A stretch of DNA of 64,000 bases, taken from Streptococcus sp. 2342. GTDB lineage: Bacteria > Bacillota > Bacilli > Lactobacillales > Streptococcaceae. Location: NCBI RefSeq assembly GCF_013276795.1, contig NZ_VMLR01000013.1:16096-80095 (forward strand), written 5' to 3'. The translations under genes and the position numbers were made by a program. Positions 41,918-51,909 of the stretch are shown piece by piece (the first letter of the stretch is position 1; the number at the start of each line of letters is the position of its first letter). The notes below the pieces were generated by a model, which was not told the DNA's origin, ran no database searches, and saw only the letters and a program-made list of their open reading frames with translations.

Positions 41918-42940
41918 ATGACAAATAAAAATGCTTATGCCCAGTCTGGCGTGGATGTTGAAGCGGGTTATGAAGTTGTTGAACGGATTAAAAAGCACGT
42001 GGCTCGTACGGAGCGTGCAGGTGTCATGGGAGCTCTGGGTGGCTTTGGTGGTATGTTTGACCTTTCAAAGACTGGGGTTAAAGAACCCGTCTTGATTTCA
42101 GGAACTGACGGTGTCGGAACCAAACTCATGCTGGCTATCAAGTACGACCAGCACGATACTATCGGTCAGGACTGTGTGGCCATGTGTGTCAACGATATCA
42201 TTGCTGCAGGTGCGGAGCCCCTCTATTTCCTTGACTACGTCGCAACTGGCAAGAATGAACCAGCTAAGCTAGAACAAGTGGTTGCTGGTGTGGCAGAAGG
42301 TTGTGTGCAGGCAGGTGCTGCCCTCATCGGTGGGGAAACGGCTGAAATGCCTGGCATGTACGGCGAAGATGACTATGACTTGGCTGGTTTTGCGGTCGGT
42401 GTTGCAGAAAAATCTCAAATCATTGACGGTTCAAAGGTGGCAGAGGGAGATGTTCTTCTCGGACTTGCTTCAAGTGGGATTCATTCCAATGGTTACTCTC
42501 TCGTCCGTCGTGTCTTTGCGGATTACACAGGTGAGGAAGTCCTTCCAGAATTGGAAGGCAAGCAACTCAAGGACGTTCTTCTTGAGCCAACTCGTATCTA
42601 TGTCAAGGCTGTTTTGCCACTCATCAAGGAAGAGTTGGTCAACGGCATTGCCCACATCACTGGTGGTGGCTTTATTGAGAATGTCCCTCGCATGTTTGCA
42701 GCTGATCTAGCAGCTGAGATTGAGGAAGACAAGGTTCCAGTTTTACCGATTTTCAAAGCCCTTGAAAAATACGGTGAAATCAAGCATGAAGAAATGTTTG
42801 AAATCTTCAATATGGGTGTGGGACTCATGCTGGCAGTTAGCCCTGAAAATGTAAGTCGTGTCAAGGAATTGTTGGATGAACCAGTCTATGAAATTGGTCG
42901 TATCGTCAAGAAAGAAAACGAAAGTGTCATCATCAAATGA
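41918..42940 (+). CDS. purM: AIR synthetase
   Basis: 340 residues. It starts [21 protein letters not shown] and has [23 protein letters not shown] and [13 protein letters not shown]. It closes the imidazole ring (FGAM to AIR). RBS AAAGGAA. It overlaps purN by 4 bases (ATGA). Confidence 0.96.
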   Translation: MTNKNAYAQSGVDVEAGYEVVERIKKHVARTERAGVMGALGGFGGMFDLSKTGVKEPVLISGTDGVGTKLMLAIKYDQHDTIGQDCVAMCVNDIIAAGAEPLYFLDYVATGKNEPAKLEQVVAGVAEGCVQAGAALIGGETAEMPGMYGEDDYDLAGFAVGVAEKSQIIDGSKVAEGDVLLGLASSGIHSNGYSLVRRVFADYTGEEVLPELEGKQLKDVLLEPTRIYVKAVLPLIKEELVNGIAHITGGGFIENVPRMFAADLAAEIEEDKVPVLPIFKALEKYGEIKHEEMFEIFNMGVGLMLAVSPENVSRVKELLDEPVYEIGRIVKKENESVIIK

Positions 42941-43482
42941 AAAAAATAGCGGTTTTTGCCTCAGGTAATGGCTCAAATTTTCAGGTGATTGCTGAAGAAT
43001 TTCCAGTAGAGTTTGTCTTTTCAGACCATCGTGACGCCTATGTGCTCGAGCGTGCAGACAAGCTCGTCGTTCTGTCCTATGCTTTTGAACTCAAGGAGTT
43101 TGAGAACAAGGCAGACTACGAAGCAGCTCTTGTCGAACTCTTGGAAGAACACCAGATTGACTTGGTTTGCCTAGCAGGCTACATGAAAATCGTTGGGCCA
43201 ACCTTATTGGCGGCTTATGAAGGACGAATCATCAATATTCATCCAGCCTACCTGCCAGAATTTCCAGGAGCTCATGGGATTGAGGACGCTTGGAATGCTG
43301 GCGTTGCTGAGAGCGGCGTGACTATTCACTGGGTAGATTCTGGTGTGGACACTGGTAAGATCATCAAACAAGTCCGTGTGCCTCGGTTATCTGATGATAC
43401 CATAGCCAGTTTTGAAGCTCGCATCCATGAGGCAGAGTACAAGTTGTATCCGGAAGTAGTGAAGGCTCTATTTACAGATTGA
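42937..43482 (+). CDS. purN: GAR formyltransferase
   Basis: 181 residues. Formyltransferase fold with [12 protein letters not shown], the catalytic region [15 protein letters not shown] and the [10 protein letters not shown] loop. It transfers formyl from 10-formyl-THF to GAR. Coupled to purM by overlap. Confidence 0.95.
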   Translation: MKKIAVFASGNGSNFQVIAEEFPVEFVFSDHRDAYVLERADKLVVLSYAFELKEFENKADYEAALVELLEEHQIDLVCLAGYMKIVGPTLLAAYEGRIINIHPAYLPEFPGAHGIEDAWNAGVAESGVTIHWVDSGVDTGKIIKQVRVPRLSDDTIASFEARIHEAEYKLYPEVVKALFTD

Positions 43483-43565
43483 CTTTTTGTTGATTCATAT
43501 GATATCTTTGATTTTAAATTGGAGTCAGTATTTGTTGAAGACGGCTTCAAACGGAGGTATTTGTA

Positions 43566-44075
43566 ATGTTAGAATCTAAAAAAACAACTCGATATGTATT
43601 TTATGTCTATCTGATGTTATTAACTTGGGGAATCTTATTTAAGTTTGAAACTAATCCTGAATTTATAGCATTTTTCTTAGCTCCAAGGTACATCAATTGG
43701 ATTCCATTTTCAGAACCACTAATAGTAGATGGGAAAATTGTTTTTGCTGAAATGTTATTTAATCTGATTTCCTTTATTCCATTAGGTGTTTGTTTCCCTC
43801 TGATAAAAACTAATTTATCTAGTTTAAAAATAGTCGGGACAGGTTTCTTGATTAGTTTATTGTTTGAGTGCTTACAATATATTTTAGCAATAGGTATAAC
43901 AGATATAACGGATTTGGCTTTAAATACGCTAGGTGTTTGTGTAGGCTTATTGATTTATCAAATTTTTATAAGAGTGTTCAAATCACAGACTAGAAAATGG
44001 GTCAATATCTTAGGTATGCTTAGCCTTGGTTTTGCTTATCTTGTTTTACTGTTACTGCATTTAATTGGTGTTTAA
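43566..44075 (+). CDS. VanZ-like membrane protein
   Basis: 169 residues, four to five membrane helices. VanZ family pattern: PFSEPL after the first helix, EMLFNLISFIPLGVCFPL, and ECLQYILAIGITDITDLALNTLGVCVG. VanZ-like proteins are linked to glycopeptide tolerance in some bacteria, but the general function is unknown. It is inserted between purN and purH, as I recall from the pneumococcus, and is more AT-rich than its neighbours. GGAGG precedes the ATG. Confidence 0.85.
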   Translation: MLESKKTTRYVFYVYLMLLTWGILFKFETNPEFIAFFLAPRYINWIPFSEPLIVDGKIVFAEMLFNLISFIPLGVCFPLIKTNLSSLKIVGTGFLISLLFECLQYILAIGITDITDLALNTLGVCVGLLIYQIFIRVFKSQTRKWVNILGMLSLGFAYLVLLLLHLIGV

Positions 44076-44099
44076 CTAATGATTAAAAAGGAGAATATA

Positions 44100-45647
44100 A
44101 TGACTAAACGCGCCTTAATCAGTGTCTCAGACAAATCGGGCATTGTTGAATTTGCCCAAGAACTTAAAAAACTTGGATGGGAGATTATCTCGACGGGTGG
44201 GACCAAGGTTGCCCTTGATAATGCTGGGGTGAAGACCATTGCGATTGATGATGTGACTGGTTTTCCAGAAATGATGGATGGTCGTGTCAAGACCCTTCAT
44301 CCAAATATTCACGGTGGGCTTCTCGCTCGTCGTGACTTGGATAGTCACCTGGAAGCGGCCAAGGACAATCAAATCGAGCTCATTGACCTTGTGGTGGTCA
44401 ACCTTTACCCATTCAAGGAAACGATTCTCAAACCAGACGTGACGTACGCTGATGCTGTGGAGAATATTGATATTGGTGGGCCATCTATGCTTCGTTCAGC
44501 AGCGAAGAATCATGCCAGCGTGACGGTTGTGGTAGACCCTGCTGACTATACAGTGGTTTTGGACGAGTTGTCAGCCAATGGTGAAACGACTTACGAAACG
44601 CGTCAACGTTTAGCGGCCAAAGTTTTCCGTCACACAGCGGCTTACGATGCCTTGATTGCAGAGTATTTTACAGCTCAAGTGGGTGAAGAAAAACCTGAAA
44701 AACTGACCTTGACCTATGATCTCAAACAAGCCATGCGTTACGGTGAGAACCCTCAACAAGACGCGGACTTTTACCAGAAAGCTTTGCCGACTGATTACTC
44801 CATTGCTTCAGCCAAACAGCTCAATGGGAAAGAACTATCCTTCAACAATATTCGTGACGCTGATGCGGCCATTCGTATTATCCGTGACTTCAAAGACCGT
44901 CCAACCGTTGTGGCTCTCAAACACATGAACCCATGTGGAATCGGTCAGGCAGATGACATCGAAACTGCTTGGGATTACGCTTATGAGTCTGACCCAGTGT
45001 CTATCTTTGGTGGGATTGTCGTTCTCAACCGTGAGGTGGATGCTGCGACAGCTGAGAAGATGCACGGCGTTTTCCTTGAAATCATCATCGCACCAAGCTA
45101 TACGGATGAGGCGCTAGCTATTTTGACCAATAAAAAGAAAAACTTGCGTATCCTTGCCTTGCCATTTGATGCTCAAGAGGCCAGTGAAGTGGAAGCAGAA
45201 TACACAGGTGTGGTTGGCGGGCTCCTTGTTCAAAATCAAGATGTGGTCAAGGAAAGCCCAGCTGACTGGCAAGTGGTGACCAAACGTCAGCCAACTGAGA
45301 TAGAGGCGACTGCTCTTGAGTTTGCTTGGAAGGCTATTAAATACGTCAAATCAAACGGAATCATTGTAACCAACGACCACATGACACTTGGTGTTGGCCC
45401 AGGTCAAACCAACCGTGTGGCTTCAGTCCGTATTGCCATTGACCAAGCCAAAGACCGCCTTGACGGTGCTGTACTTGCTTCGGATGCCTTCTTCCCATTT
45501 GCGGATAACGTGGAAGAAATCGCCAAAGCAGGTATCAAAGCTATCATTCAGCCTGGAGGCTCCGTCCGTGACCAAGAATCCATCGAAGCTGCTGACAAAT
45601 ATGGCTTGACTATGGTCTTCACAGGAGTGAGACATTTTAGACATTAA
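44100..45647 (+). CDS. purH: Bifunctional AICAR formyltransferase/IMP cyclohydrolase
   Basis: 515 residues. The N-terminal cyclohydrolase (MGS-like) domain has [17 protein letters not shown] and DGRVKTLHP. The C-terminal AICAR transformylase has [13 protein letters not shown] motif ([11 protein letters not shown]), KHMNPCGIG and GPGQTNRV. It does the last two steps to IMP. The start at 44100 follows AAAAGGAG; a start seven codons upstream is unlikely. Confidence 0.96.
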   Translation: MTKRALISVSDKSGIVEFAQELKKLGWEIISTGGTKVALDNAGVKTIAIDDVTGFPEMMDGRVKTLHPNIHGGLLARRDLDSHLEAAKDNQIELIDLVVVNLYPFKETILKPDVTYADAVENIDIGGPSMLRSAAKNHASVTVVVDPADYTVVLDELSANGETTYETRQRLAAKVFRHTAAYDALIAEYFTAQVGEEKPEKLTLTYDLKQAMRYGENPQQDADFYQKALPTDYSIASAKQLNGKELSFNNIRDADAAIRIIRDFKDRPTVVALKHMNPCGIGQADDIETAWDYAYESDPVSIFGGIVVLNREVDAATAEKMHGVFLEIIIAPSYTDEALAILTNKKKNLRILALPFDAQEASEVEAEYTGVVGGLLVQNQDVVKESPADWQVVTKRQPTEIEATALEFAWKAIKYVKSNGIIVTNDHMTLGVGPGQTNRVASVRIAIDQAKDRLDGAVLASDAFFPFADNVEEIAKAGIKAIIQPGGSVRDQESIEAADKYGLTMVFTGVRHFRH

Positions 45648-45653
45648 GAACGT

Positions 45654-45688
45654 TAAAGGGAAGAAAACAGTTTCTTTCCTTTTTTTGC
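45654..45688 (+). terminator. Terminator after purH
   Basis: AAAGGGAAGAAA and TTTCTTTCCTTT with a T run. The first purine transcript probably ends here. Confidence 0.75.
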
Positions 45689-45711
45689 GTAAAAACGCGG
45701 AGTGAAACAAG

Positions 45712-45737
45712 ATTAAAACGAACGTTTGTGGTATAAT
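45712..45737 (+). promoter_or_regulatory. purD promoter with candidate PurR half-box
   Basis: TATAAT at 45732-45737 preceded by AAAACGAACGTTT (45715-45727), which resembles the ACGAACATT core of PurR boxes with one mismatch. It shows that purDEK has its own promoter. Confidence 0.5.
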
Positions 45738-45769
45738 GTTATTAAATAATTCGCAAAAGAGGTTGAGAG

Positions 45770-47032
45770 ATGAAGCTGTTAGTTGTCGGTTCGGGTGGTC
45801 GTGAACATGCGATTGCTAAGAAGTTGCTTGAGTCAAAAGAGGTAGAAAAGGTTTTTGTTGCTCCTGGGAATGATGGGATGACTCTGGATGGTTTGGAATT
45901 GGTAAATATCTCTATTTCCGAACATTCTGAATTGATTGAATTTGTAAAAGCCAACGATGTTGCTTGGTCATTTATCGGGCCAGATGACGCCCTTGCGGCT
46001 GGTATCGTGGATGATCTCCATGCAGTTGGTCTCAAAGCCTTTGGTCCGACAAGATTGGCAGCTGAGCTGGAGTGGTCCAAGGATTTTGCCAAGGAAATCA
46101 TGGTCAAATACGGCGTTCCGACAGCAGCCTATGGCACATTCTCAGATTTCGAGGAAGCCAAGGCCTATATCGAAAAGCAGGGGGCTCCTATCGTGGTCAA
46201 GGCGGATGGCTTGGCGCTTGGGAAGGGTGTCGTCGTTGCTGAGACAGTCGAGCAAGCGGTCGAAGCCGCTCATGAGATACTATTGGACAATAAATTTGGT
46301 GACTCAGGTGCGCGTGTGGTTATTGAGGAATTCCTCGACGGAGAAGAATTCTCTCTCTTTGCCTTTGTCAATGGGGACAAGTTCTACGTTATGCCAACGG
46401 CTCAGGATCACAAACGTGCCTATGATGGCGACAAGGGCCCTAACACGGGCGGTATGGGTGCCTATGCGCCAGTTCCTCACTTGCCACAGAGTGTAGTTGA
46501 CACAGCGGTTGACACCATTGTCAAGCCAGTCCTCGAAGGGATGTTTAAAGAAGGTCGTCCGTATCTTGGAGTCCTTTACGCAGGGCTTATCCTGACAGCA
46601 GATGGACCTAAAGTTATCGAGTTCAACGCTCGGTTTGGAGATCCAGAAACTCAGATTATCTTGCCTCGCCTGACCTCTGACTTTGCACAAAATATTACGG
46701 ATATCCTCGATGGCAAGGAGCCAAATATCACTTGGACGGATAAGAGTGTGACTCTGGGTGTAGTTGTCGCATCAAACGGCTACCCGCTAGACTATGAAAA
46801 AGGTGTTGAATTGCCAGCAAAAACAGAGGGCGACATCATCACTTACTATGCCGGTGCTAAATTCGCTGAAAATAGCAGAGCACTGCTATCAAACGGCGGC
46901 CGTGTCTATATGCTGGTCACCACAGCAGATACCGTCAAAGAAGCCCAAAACACCATCTATCAAGAACTTGCTCAACAAAAACCAGAAGGCCTCTTCTACC
47001 GAACCGATATCGGAAGCAAGGCAATTAGATAA
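45770..47032 (+). CDS. purD: GAR synthetase
   Basis: 420 residues. ATP-grasp enzyme: LLVVGSGGREHAIAKKL, the nucleotide loop VKADGLALGKGVVVAE, EEFLDGEEFSL and DHKRAYDGDKGPNTGGMGAY, EFNARFGDPE. It joins phosphoribosylamine and glycine. RBS AGAGGTTGAG. Confidence 0.96.
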   Translation: MKLLVVGSGGREHAIAKKLLESKEVEKVFVAPGNDGMTLDGLELVNISISEHSELIEFVKANDVAWSFIGPDDALAAGIVDDLHAVGLKAFGPTRLAAELEWSKDFAKEIMVKYGVPTAAYGTFSDFEEAKAYIEKQGAPIVVKADGLALGKGVVVAETVEQAVEAAHEILLDNKFGDSGARVVIEEFLDGEEFSLFAFVNGDKFYVMPTAQDHKRAYDGDKGPNTGGMGAYAPVPHLPQSVVDTAVDTIVKPVLEGMFKEGRPYLGVLYAGLILTADGPKVIEFNARFGDPETQIILPRLTSDFAQNITDILDGKEPNITWTDKSVTLGVVVASNGYPLDYEKGVELPAKTEGDIITYYAGAKFAENSRALLSNGGRVYMLVTTADTVKEAQNTIYQELAQQKPEGLFYRTDIGSKAIR

Positions 47033-47067
47033 AGGTATAAGAAAAAAGCGACGCAGTCGCCAAACAC

Positions 47068-47199
47068 GATAATGGTCGCCGTGGTGAAAAGATCAGAACA
47101 ATTTCTGTTCTGGTCGGGGGAAACTTTGAGACTTTAGGCTCAAAGTTTAGGAATGAAACCGAAGGTTTGCTTCCGTCCCCACCACCTAAGACCATTATC
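47068..47199 (+). ncRNA. Structured element between purD and purE
   Basis: An outer stem GATAATGGTC/GACCATTATC (47068-47077 with 47190-47199) and a second closing stem GTGGTG/CACCAC enclose at least two internal hairpins: GATCAGAACA/TGTTCTGGTC and AAACTTTGAG/CTCAAAGTTT. A further GGGGA/TCCCC pairing is possible. The whole forms a multi-branched RNA of 132 bases ending 25 bases before purE. It may be a regulatory leader or a mobile short repeat such as SPRITE; I cannot tell which. Confidence 0.55.
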
Positions 47200-47224
47200 A
47201 AAAAAGAAGAAAAAAGGAAAAATT

Positions 47225-47716
47225 ATGACTAAACCAATTATTTCCATTATCATGGGCTCAAAATCTGACTGGGCAACCATGCAAAAAGCTGCCGAAGTCC
47301 TAGACCGCTTCGGTGTAGCCTACGAAAAGAAGGTTGTCTCTGCCCACCGTACGCCAGACATTATGTTCAAGCATGCAGAAGAAGCACGTAGCCGTGGCAT
47401 CAAGGTTATCATCGCAGGTGCTGGAGGCGCAGCCCATTTGCCAGGTATGGTAGCGGCTAAAACAACCCTTCCAGTCATTGGTGTACCAGTCAAATCACGT
47501 GCTCTTAGTGGCGTGGACTCGCTCTATTCTATCGTACAAATGCCGGGCGGTGTGCCTGTTGCGACAATGGCTATCGGTGAAGCAGGTGCGACCAACGCGG
47601 CTCTCTTCGCCCTCCGTCTTCTTTCGGTAGAGGATCAGGATATCGCAACAGCTTTAGCAGATTTCGCAGAAGAACAAGGAAAAATTGCAGAGGAGTCGAC
47701 GAATGAGCTCATCTAA
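47225..47716 (+). CDS. purE: N5-CAIR mutase
   Basis: 163 residues. Class I Pur[40 protein letters not shown] and GVPVKS. It converts N5-CAIR to CAIR. The start at 47225 follows AAAAGGAA. It overlaps purK by 14 bases. Confidence 0.96.
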   Translation: MTKPIISIIMGSKSDWATMQKAAEVLDRFGVAYEKKVVSAHRTPDIMFKHAEEARSRGIKVIIAGAGGAAHLPGMVAAKTTLPVIGVPVKSRALSGVDSLYSIVQMPGGVPVATMAIGEAGATNAALFALRLLSVEDQDIATALADFAEEQGKIAEESTNELI

Positions 47717-48794
47717 AACAATCGGAATTATCGGTGGCGGCCAGCTGGGTCAAATGATGGCTATTTCTGCTATCTACATGGGCTACAAGGTTATCGCGTT
47801 GGATCCTGTGACTGATTGCCCGGCCTCTCGCGTGGCGGAAATCATCGTGGCTCCTTATAACGATGTAGACGCCCTCCGTCAGTTGGCTGAGCGTTGCGAT
47901 GTCCTCACCTATGAGTTTGAAAATGTCGCTGCTGACGGTTTGGATGCTGTCATCAAGGATGGACAACTCCCTCAAGGGACAGACCTGCTCCGCATTTCAC
48001 AAAATCGCATCTTTGAAAAGGATTTTCTCTCAAATAAGGCACAAGTCACTGTGGCGCCTTATAAGGTTGTGACTTCTAGCCAAGACTTGGCGGAGATTGA
48101 CCTGGCCAAAAACTATGTCCTCAAGACTGCTACTGGTGGATACGATGGCCATGGACAAAAGGTCATTCGCTCGGCAGAAGACTTGGAAGAAGCCAATGCA
48201 CTAGCCGATTCAGCAGACTGTGTTTTGGAAGAATTTGTCAATTTTGACCTTGAAATTTCTGTCATTGTATCAGGAAATGGCAAGGATGTGACAGTTTTCC
48301 CAGTTCAGGAAAATATCCACCGCAACAACATCCTTTCAAAAACTATTGTGCCTGCTCGCATTTCTGAAAGTTTAGCTGAGAAAGCCAAAGCTATGGCAGT
48401 GAGAATCGCTGAGCAACTCAACTTGTCTGGAACCCTTTGCGTGGAAATGTTTGCGACAGCTGATGACATCATTGTCAATGAAATTGCCCCACGTCCACAT
48501 AACTCTGGGCACTATTCTATTGAAGCCTGTGATTTCTCGCAGTTTGATACCCATATATTGGGTGTTCTGGGAGCACCATTGCCAGCCATCAAACTACATG
48601 AGCCTGCTGTTATGCTTAATGTCCTCGGCCAGCATGTCGAGGCTGCTGAAAAATATGTCACAGAAAATCCAAGCGCCCACCTCCACCTGTATGGTAAAAT
48701 AGAAGCGAAGCACAACCGCAAGATGGGACATGTGACTTTATTTAGTGATGAACCAGACAATGTGGTTGAGTTTGGGGAAGGGATAGATTTTTAG
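47703..48794 (+). CDS. purK: N5-CAIR synthetase
   Basis: 363 residues. ATP-grasp: [54 protein letters not shown]. It uses bicarbonate and ATP to make N5-CAIR for PurE. The start at 47703 follows GAGGAG inside purE. Confidence 0.95.
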   Translation: MSSSKTIGIIGGGQLGQMMAISAIYMGYKVIALDPVTDCPASRVAEIIVAPYNDVDALRQLAERCDVLTYEFENVAADGLDAVIKDGQLPQGTDLLRISQNRIFEKDFLSNKAQVTVAPYKVVTSSQDLAEIDLAKNYVLKTATGGYDGHGQKVIRSAEDLEEANALADSADCVLEEFVNFDLEISVIVSGNGKDVTVFPVQENIHRNNILSKTIVPARISESLAEKAKAMAVRIAEQLNLSGTLCVEMFATADDIIVNEIAPRPHNSGHYSIEACDFSQFDTHILGVLGAPLPAIKLHEPAVMLNVLGQHVEAAEKYVTENPSAHLHLYGKIEAKHNRKMGHVTLFSDEPDNVVEFGEGIDF

Positions 48795-48825
48795 GTTGTT
48801 AAAATAATGAACAATGGGGAAGTTT

Positions 48826-49704
48826 ATGGATTTATTATTGATTGATAATTCGAATATTTTTATTGAAGTAAAAAATCTTGTAGGTCAAGATGGAAGATTT
48901 GATTATGATAAATTTGTAAAAAATTATACAAAATTTAAAAATCAGAAAAAGATATTAGTAGGATCTACTCCTCCGAAAAGTGATGGGTTTTGGTCGACTA
49001 TGAAGAGTAAAGGTTTTGATGTATATACTTATGAGCGTAAACAAAAAGGAGAAAAAGCAGTTGATTCAAAAATAATTGCTAAAGGTGTATCGTTTATTGT
49101 TCAACAAGACCATCCTGCAACATTGAACCTTTTAAGCGGAGATTTTGACATGTTTCCTCTTATTGAAGAAGCTTTGGAGAAGAACTGGATAGTTATTTTA
49201 TGGTCCTGGAAAGATAGTTTAAGTAACGAATACTTAGATGTTAAGGAAATTACAATTAAATATCTTGATGATGTAGCAGAAGATTTAATTTATTTTAATC
49301 GTGATATTGATGGATATTATGAAAAAGAATATTTTAGAGAAAGAGAAATACGTCTTGCAAGAGAAAAACAGGAGCGAGAATTCAATCAGGCTAAGCAGTG
49401 TGCTAAAAATAAAATTTCTAGGTTATGTTATATAGATAAAAATATCTATTTGGAGCGAATTGACGAATTAGTTAATTTTGAACAAATTTCAGAAATTGAT
49501 AGTATAGTTTCCGCTGCCAAATCGGAAGATTTAAATCTGAAAAACGAAGCAATAGAAAAAGAGAATGAACATAAAAGACTTGCTAAAGAAGCTAAAAGAC
49601 AAGCACGAAAAGAAATGTTGAGACGAAATTGGAGCTTGATTGCGACTGGATCGGCTACATTTGCTGGATTTATTGTTTACACTATTAAAAAAATAAAAAA
49701 ATAA
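48826..49704 (+). CDS. NYN/PIN-like nuclease domain protein with C-terminal membrane helix
   Basis: 292 residues. The N-terminal NYN/PIN-like fold has D7 (LLLIDNSNIFIE), D80 (KAVDSKIIAKG) and D106/D108 (LLSGDFDMFPL), the acidic set that binds metal in this RNase family. A helical charged middle follows, then a membrane helix near the end (LIATGSATFAGFIVYTI). It is probably a membrane-tethered RNase. The start at 48826 follows GGGGAAG; an ATG four codons earlier has none. It is AT-rich compared with the pur genes, so acquisition by transfer is likely. Confidence 0.7.
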   Translation: MDLLLIDNSNIFIEVKNLVGQDGRFDYDKFVKNYTKFKNQKKILVGSTPPKSDGFWSTMKSKGFDVYTYERKQKGEKAVDSKIIAKGVSFIVQQDHPATLNLLSGDFDMFPLIEEALEKNWIVILWSWKDSLSNEYLDVKEITIKYLDDVAEDLIYFNRDIDGYYEKEYFREREIRLAREKQEREFNQAKQCAKNKISRLCYIDKNIYLERIDELVNFEQISEIDSIVSAAKSEDLNLKNEAIEKENEHKRLAKEAKRQARKEMLRRNWSLIATGSATFAGFIVYTIKKIKK

Positions 49705-49720
49705 TATACTTTTATCAACA

Positions 49721-49752
49721 AATATAATTGTATCAGTAGACACAATTATATT
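49721..49752. promoter_or_regulatory. Inverted repeat before small conserved gene
   Basis: AATATAATTGT and ACAATTATATT around 10 bases. Either a terminator without a T run or an operator. It lies 12 bases before the ribosome site of the next gene. Confidence 0.4.
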
Positions 49753-49773
49753 ATATAGAAAGGGAGTATGACT

Positions 49774-50001
49774 ATGATTCAACTCATTGTCAACGCTTTT
49801 GTTGAAAAAGATAAGACTGGAGCAGTCATCGAAGTCTTGTATGCTAGTAGCAATCACGAAAAGGTGAAAGCTAAGTATGAAGAGCTAGTTGCCCAATATC
49901 CTGAAAACTATCTAGCTATCTATGATATCCCGTTGGATACGGATTTGAATACACTCGATCACTACCCATCTGTTTGGATTGGGAAAGAAGAATTTGAGTA
50001 G
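49774..50001 (+). CDS. Conserved small protein of unknown function
   Basis: 75 residues beginning MIQLIVNAFVEKDKTG. A compact alpha/beta pattern: strand, helix (NHEKVKAKYEELVAQYP), strand YLAIYDIP. The start 49774 is chosen over 49768 for spacing to AGGGAG. Base composition is closer to the pur genes than to its AT-rich neighbours, so it looks like a resident gene with insertions on both sides. Function unknown. Confidence 0.7.
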   Translation: MIQLIVNAFVEKDKTGAVIEVLYASSNHEKVKAKYEELVAQYPENYLAIYDIPLDTDLNTLDHYPSVWIGKEEFE

Positions 50002-50083
50002 TAAAATAGGACATAAATTATAAGATTTGCTGTTTTATCTTTGTTAGGAAACCTATTACTTTTGAAAGGGTGTTAATAGTTAA

Positions 50084-51019
50084 ATGAAGTATGTAACATA
50101 CAAATTATCTAGTGATGGAAGTTATAACAATAAAAAAAGAAAAATTACTGGAAATAAAAAGAAGCTGGTTGAAGCGATCTATTATTCATTAAGGAAAAGG
50201 TTGGTATTTCGAGGGATAGATAAAAAAATATATAAGAACTTTAAGGACTTTATTTTTATTGGTGGTGAAAAAGCAAGATTTAATTTATTTAAGGATTTAG
50301 AAAATGATTTGGGTTATAATACTCTGGAAGAGTGGAATGAAAAGGAATACGAGAATTTTAAGCTGGTATTAAAACATTTAAAAGAAAATTTTGAAAATTT
50401 TGCAACTTATGGTATATCTGGTGATATTAATGCTATAATTGAGAAGATAAAAAATTATAAAGATACATACAATTATTCTTATTATGATATGTATTTAAAA
50501 GTACTAAGTATTTTACATATTGTACAAGATAAAGCTCCTTTTCAATCGAAAATTCCTTGTGTATCAACATCTAGAAATAAAGATATTGCACAGAAAATAT
50601 TTTCTGAAAAAGATGATGTTTCATATACAATAGTTGCTTTTACGAATAACTCACCAGAATGTATGTATCTTGAAACAAAAAAGATTAAACAATTTTGTAA
50701 TGAAATTGGAATGAAAGGCTTTAAAGATAAGTATAATGAGGTAATATTTTTAGATTGTATTTTTCCGCATAATATTTTAGGATTGATAGAAAAAAGTCGT
50801 TCTGGCAAAGAAGTATTTATTGTAAATCCTAATTTATTGAAAATGATAGATAAGGCAGATTCTTTTGATGACTTAATAAAGACATTAAAAAAAAGTGGTG
50901 TAGAGATTAATCAAATAGCTTTCTATCGAAAACTGAAAGAAAGTAGTTTATATCAAAAGTATATATTTCAGGAAGAACGAAGAAGGTTGATTGATGAGAT
51001 TATGGGTGAAAATGAGTAA
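50084..51019 (+). CDS. Putative ADP-ribosyltransferase-like / FRG-like protein
   Basis: 311 residues, Lys-rich and AT-rich. The R-S-E pattern of ADP-ribosyltransferases can be traced: RLVFRGIDKK (R43), PCVSTSRNKDIAQKIF (S161-T162-S163, then helix) and GKEVFIVNPNLL (E243). The first motif also fits FRG-domain proteins. The 118-residue gap between motifs is longer than in classic toxins, with a helical insert. No signal peptide, so it would act in the cytoplasm. GAAAGGGTG precedes ATG 50084. It overlaps the next membrane protein gene by 8 bases. A defence or toxin role is inference. Confidence 0.4.
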   Translation: MKYVTYKLSSDGSYNNKKRKITGNKKKLVEAIYYSLRKRLVFRGIDKKIYKNFKDFIFIGGEKARFNLFKDLENDLGYNTLEEWNEKEYENFKLVLKHLKENFENFATYGISGDINAIIEKIKNYKDTYNYSYYDMYLKVLSILHIVQDKAPFQSKIPCVSTSRNKDIAQKIFSEKDDVSYTIVAFTNNSPECMYLETKKIKQFCNEIGMKGFKDKYNEVIFLDCIFPHNILGLIEKSRSGKEVFIVNPNLLKMIDKADSFDDLIKTLKKSGVEINQIAFYRKLKESSLYQKYIFQEERRRLIDEIMGENE

Positions 51020-51785
51020 AAAAATTTTTTGGATTATAATCTTAATCCTAATATTGGTGTTATTAGGTTTATTCCATATTGATACCAAAGATTGTATTTT
51101 GAAAACCTATAGATTAAATAATGAATTTTGGTCAAGTTTGATTAGTGCTATAATTGGGGCTATTGTAACTATATACGGTATTTATTGGACTATCAGCGTA
51201 GAAAATAAAAAACATAAAGCGGATTTAATAAATAGTCATAAGCCCTATTTAAGATATTTTATTTCAATTGGAATTTATCTGTATAGAAAGATTGATCAAT
51301 CTAAAAGAACAGATATTTTAGACTATAAAATAGAATTTTCGCAAAATCCAGATAAATCTCTTATTTTTCCCTTATATGTAGAAAATATAGGATTGGGGCA
51401 TGCTTTTATTGAAGACATAAGAATCGATGAAAAGGGACCTAGTAAATCGAAGAGAATGAAAATTATAAAAAAAGATGATGATAGTGTCTTTTATGTGGAG
51501 ATAAAAAATATATCTAAAGATGAAATTAAAAAAATAAAATTGGTCGTACACTATAAAGATTTCTTTGATACAAAATATAGTGATACTATTAAAGTGGCGT
51601 TTACCAAAGATGGGGAACCTGTGCTTTTTGATAAGAACTCTGCTAAGGAAGCACTAAATCGATATTTTGAACAACATACCGTAGATAAGGAAGCGTATGA
51701 GTGTATAATTGAAGAAATGCTTGACCAAAAGAATTTTATTGTAAAAGGTTTATCCTATGAAAATATGTCTAAGCAAGGAGAGTAG
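51012..51785 (+). CDS. Membrane protein coupled to the ART-like gene
   Basis: 257 residues. Two membrane helices (about 5-24 and 36-58), then a soluble part with a beta pattern (IFPLYVENIGLGHAFIEDIRI; FYVEIKNIS; KIKLVVHYKDFF). The helices followed by an Ig-like or beta-sandwich region resemble many uncharacterised membrane proteins. The start overlaps the end of the ART-like gene, so the two are made together. Function unknown. Confidence 0.6.
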   Translation: MSKKIFWIIILILILVLLGLFHIDTKDCILKTYRLNNEFWSSLISAIIGAIVTIYGIYWTISVENKKHKADLINSHKPYLRYFISIGIYLYRKIDQSKRTDILDYKIEFSQNPDKSLIFPLYVENIGLGHAFIEDIRIDEKGPSKSKRMKIIKKDDDSVFYVEIKNISKDEIKKIKLVVHYKDFFDTKYSDTIKVAFTKDGEPVLFDKNSAKEALNRYFEQHTVDKEAYECIIEEMLDQKNFIVKGLSYENMSKQGE

Positions 51786-51909
51786 CCTTACATATTAGAA
51801 TACCTTTTTAATAGTTGGTGAGATCTTTGATTACTTTGGCCAATAATTTTTTATTTGAAGTTGCGATTTCGATAAAAGAAGAAAATAGATGATAAAAAGG
51901 AGAAACAAC

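Noticed and set aside
46304..46690. 128-residue minus-strand frame in purD
   Set aside because: Shadow of purD with no promoter or ribosome site.
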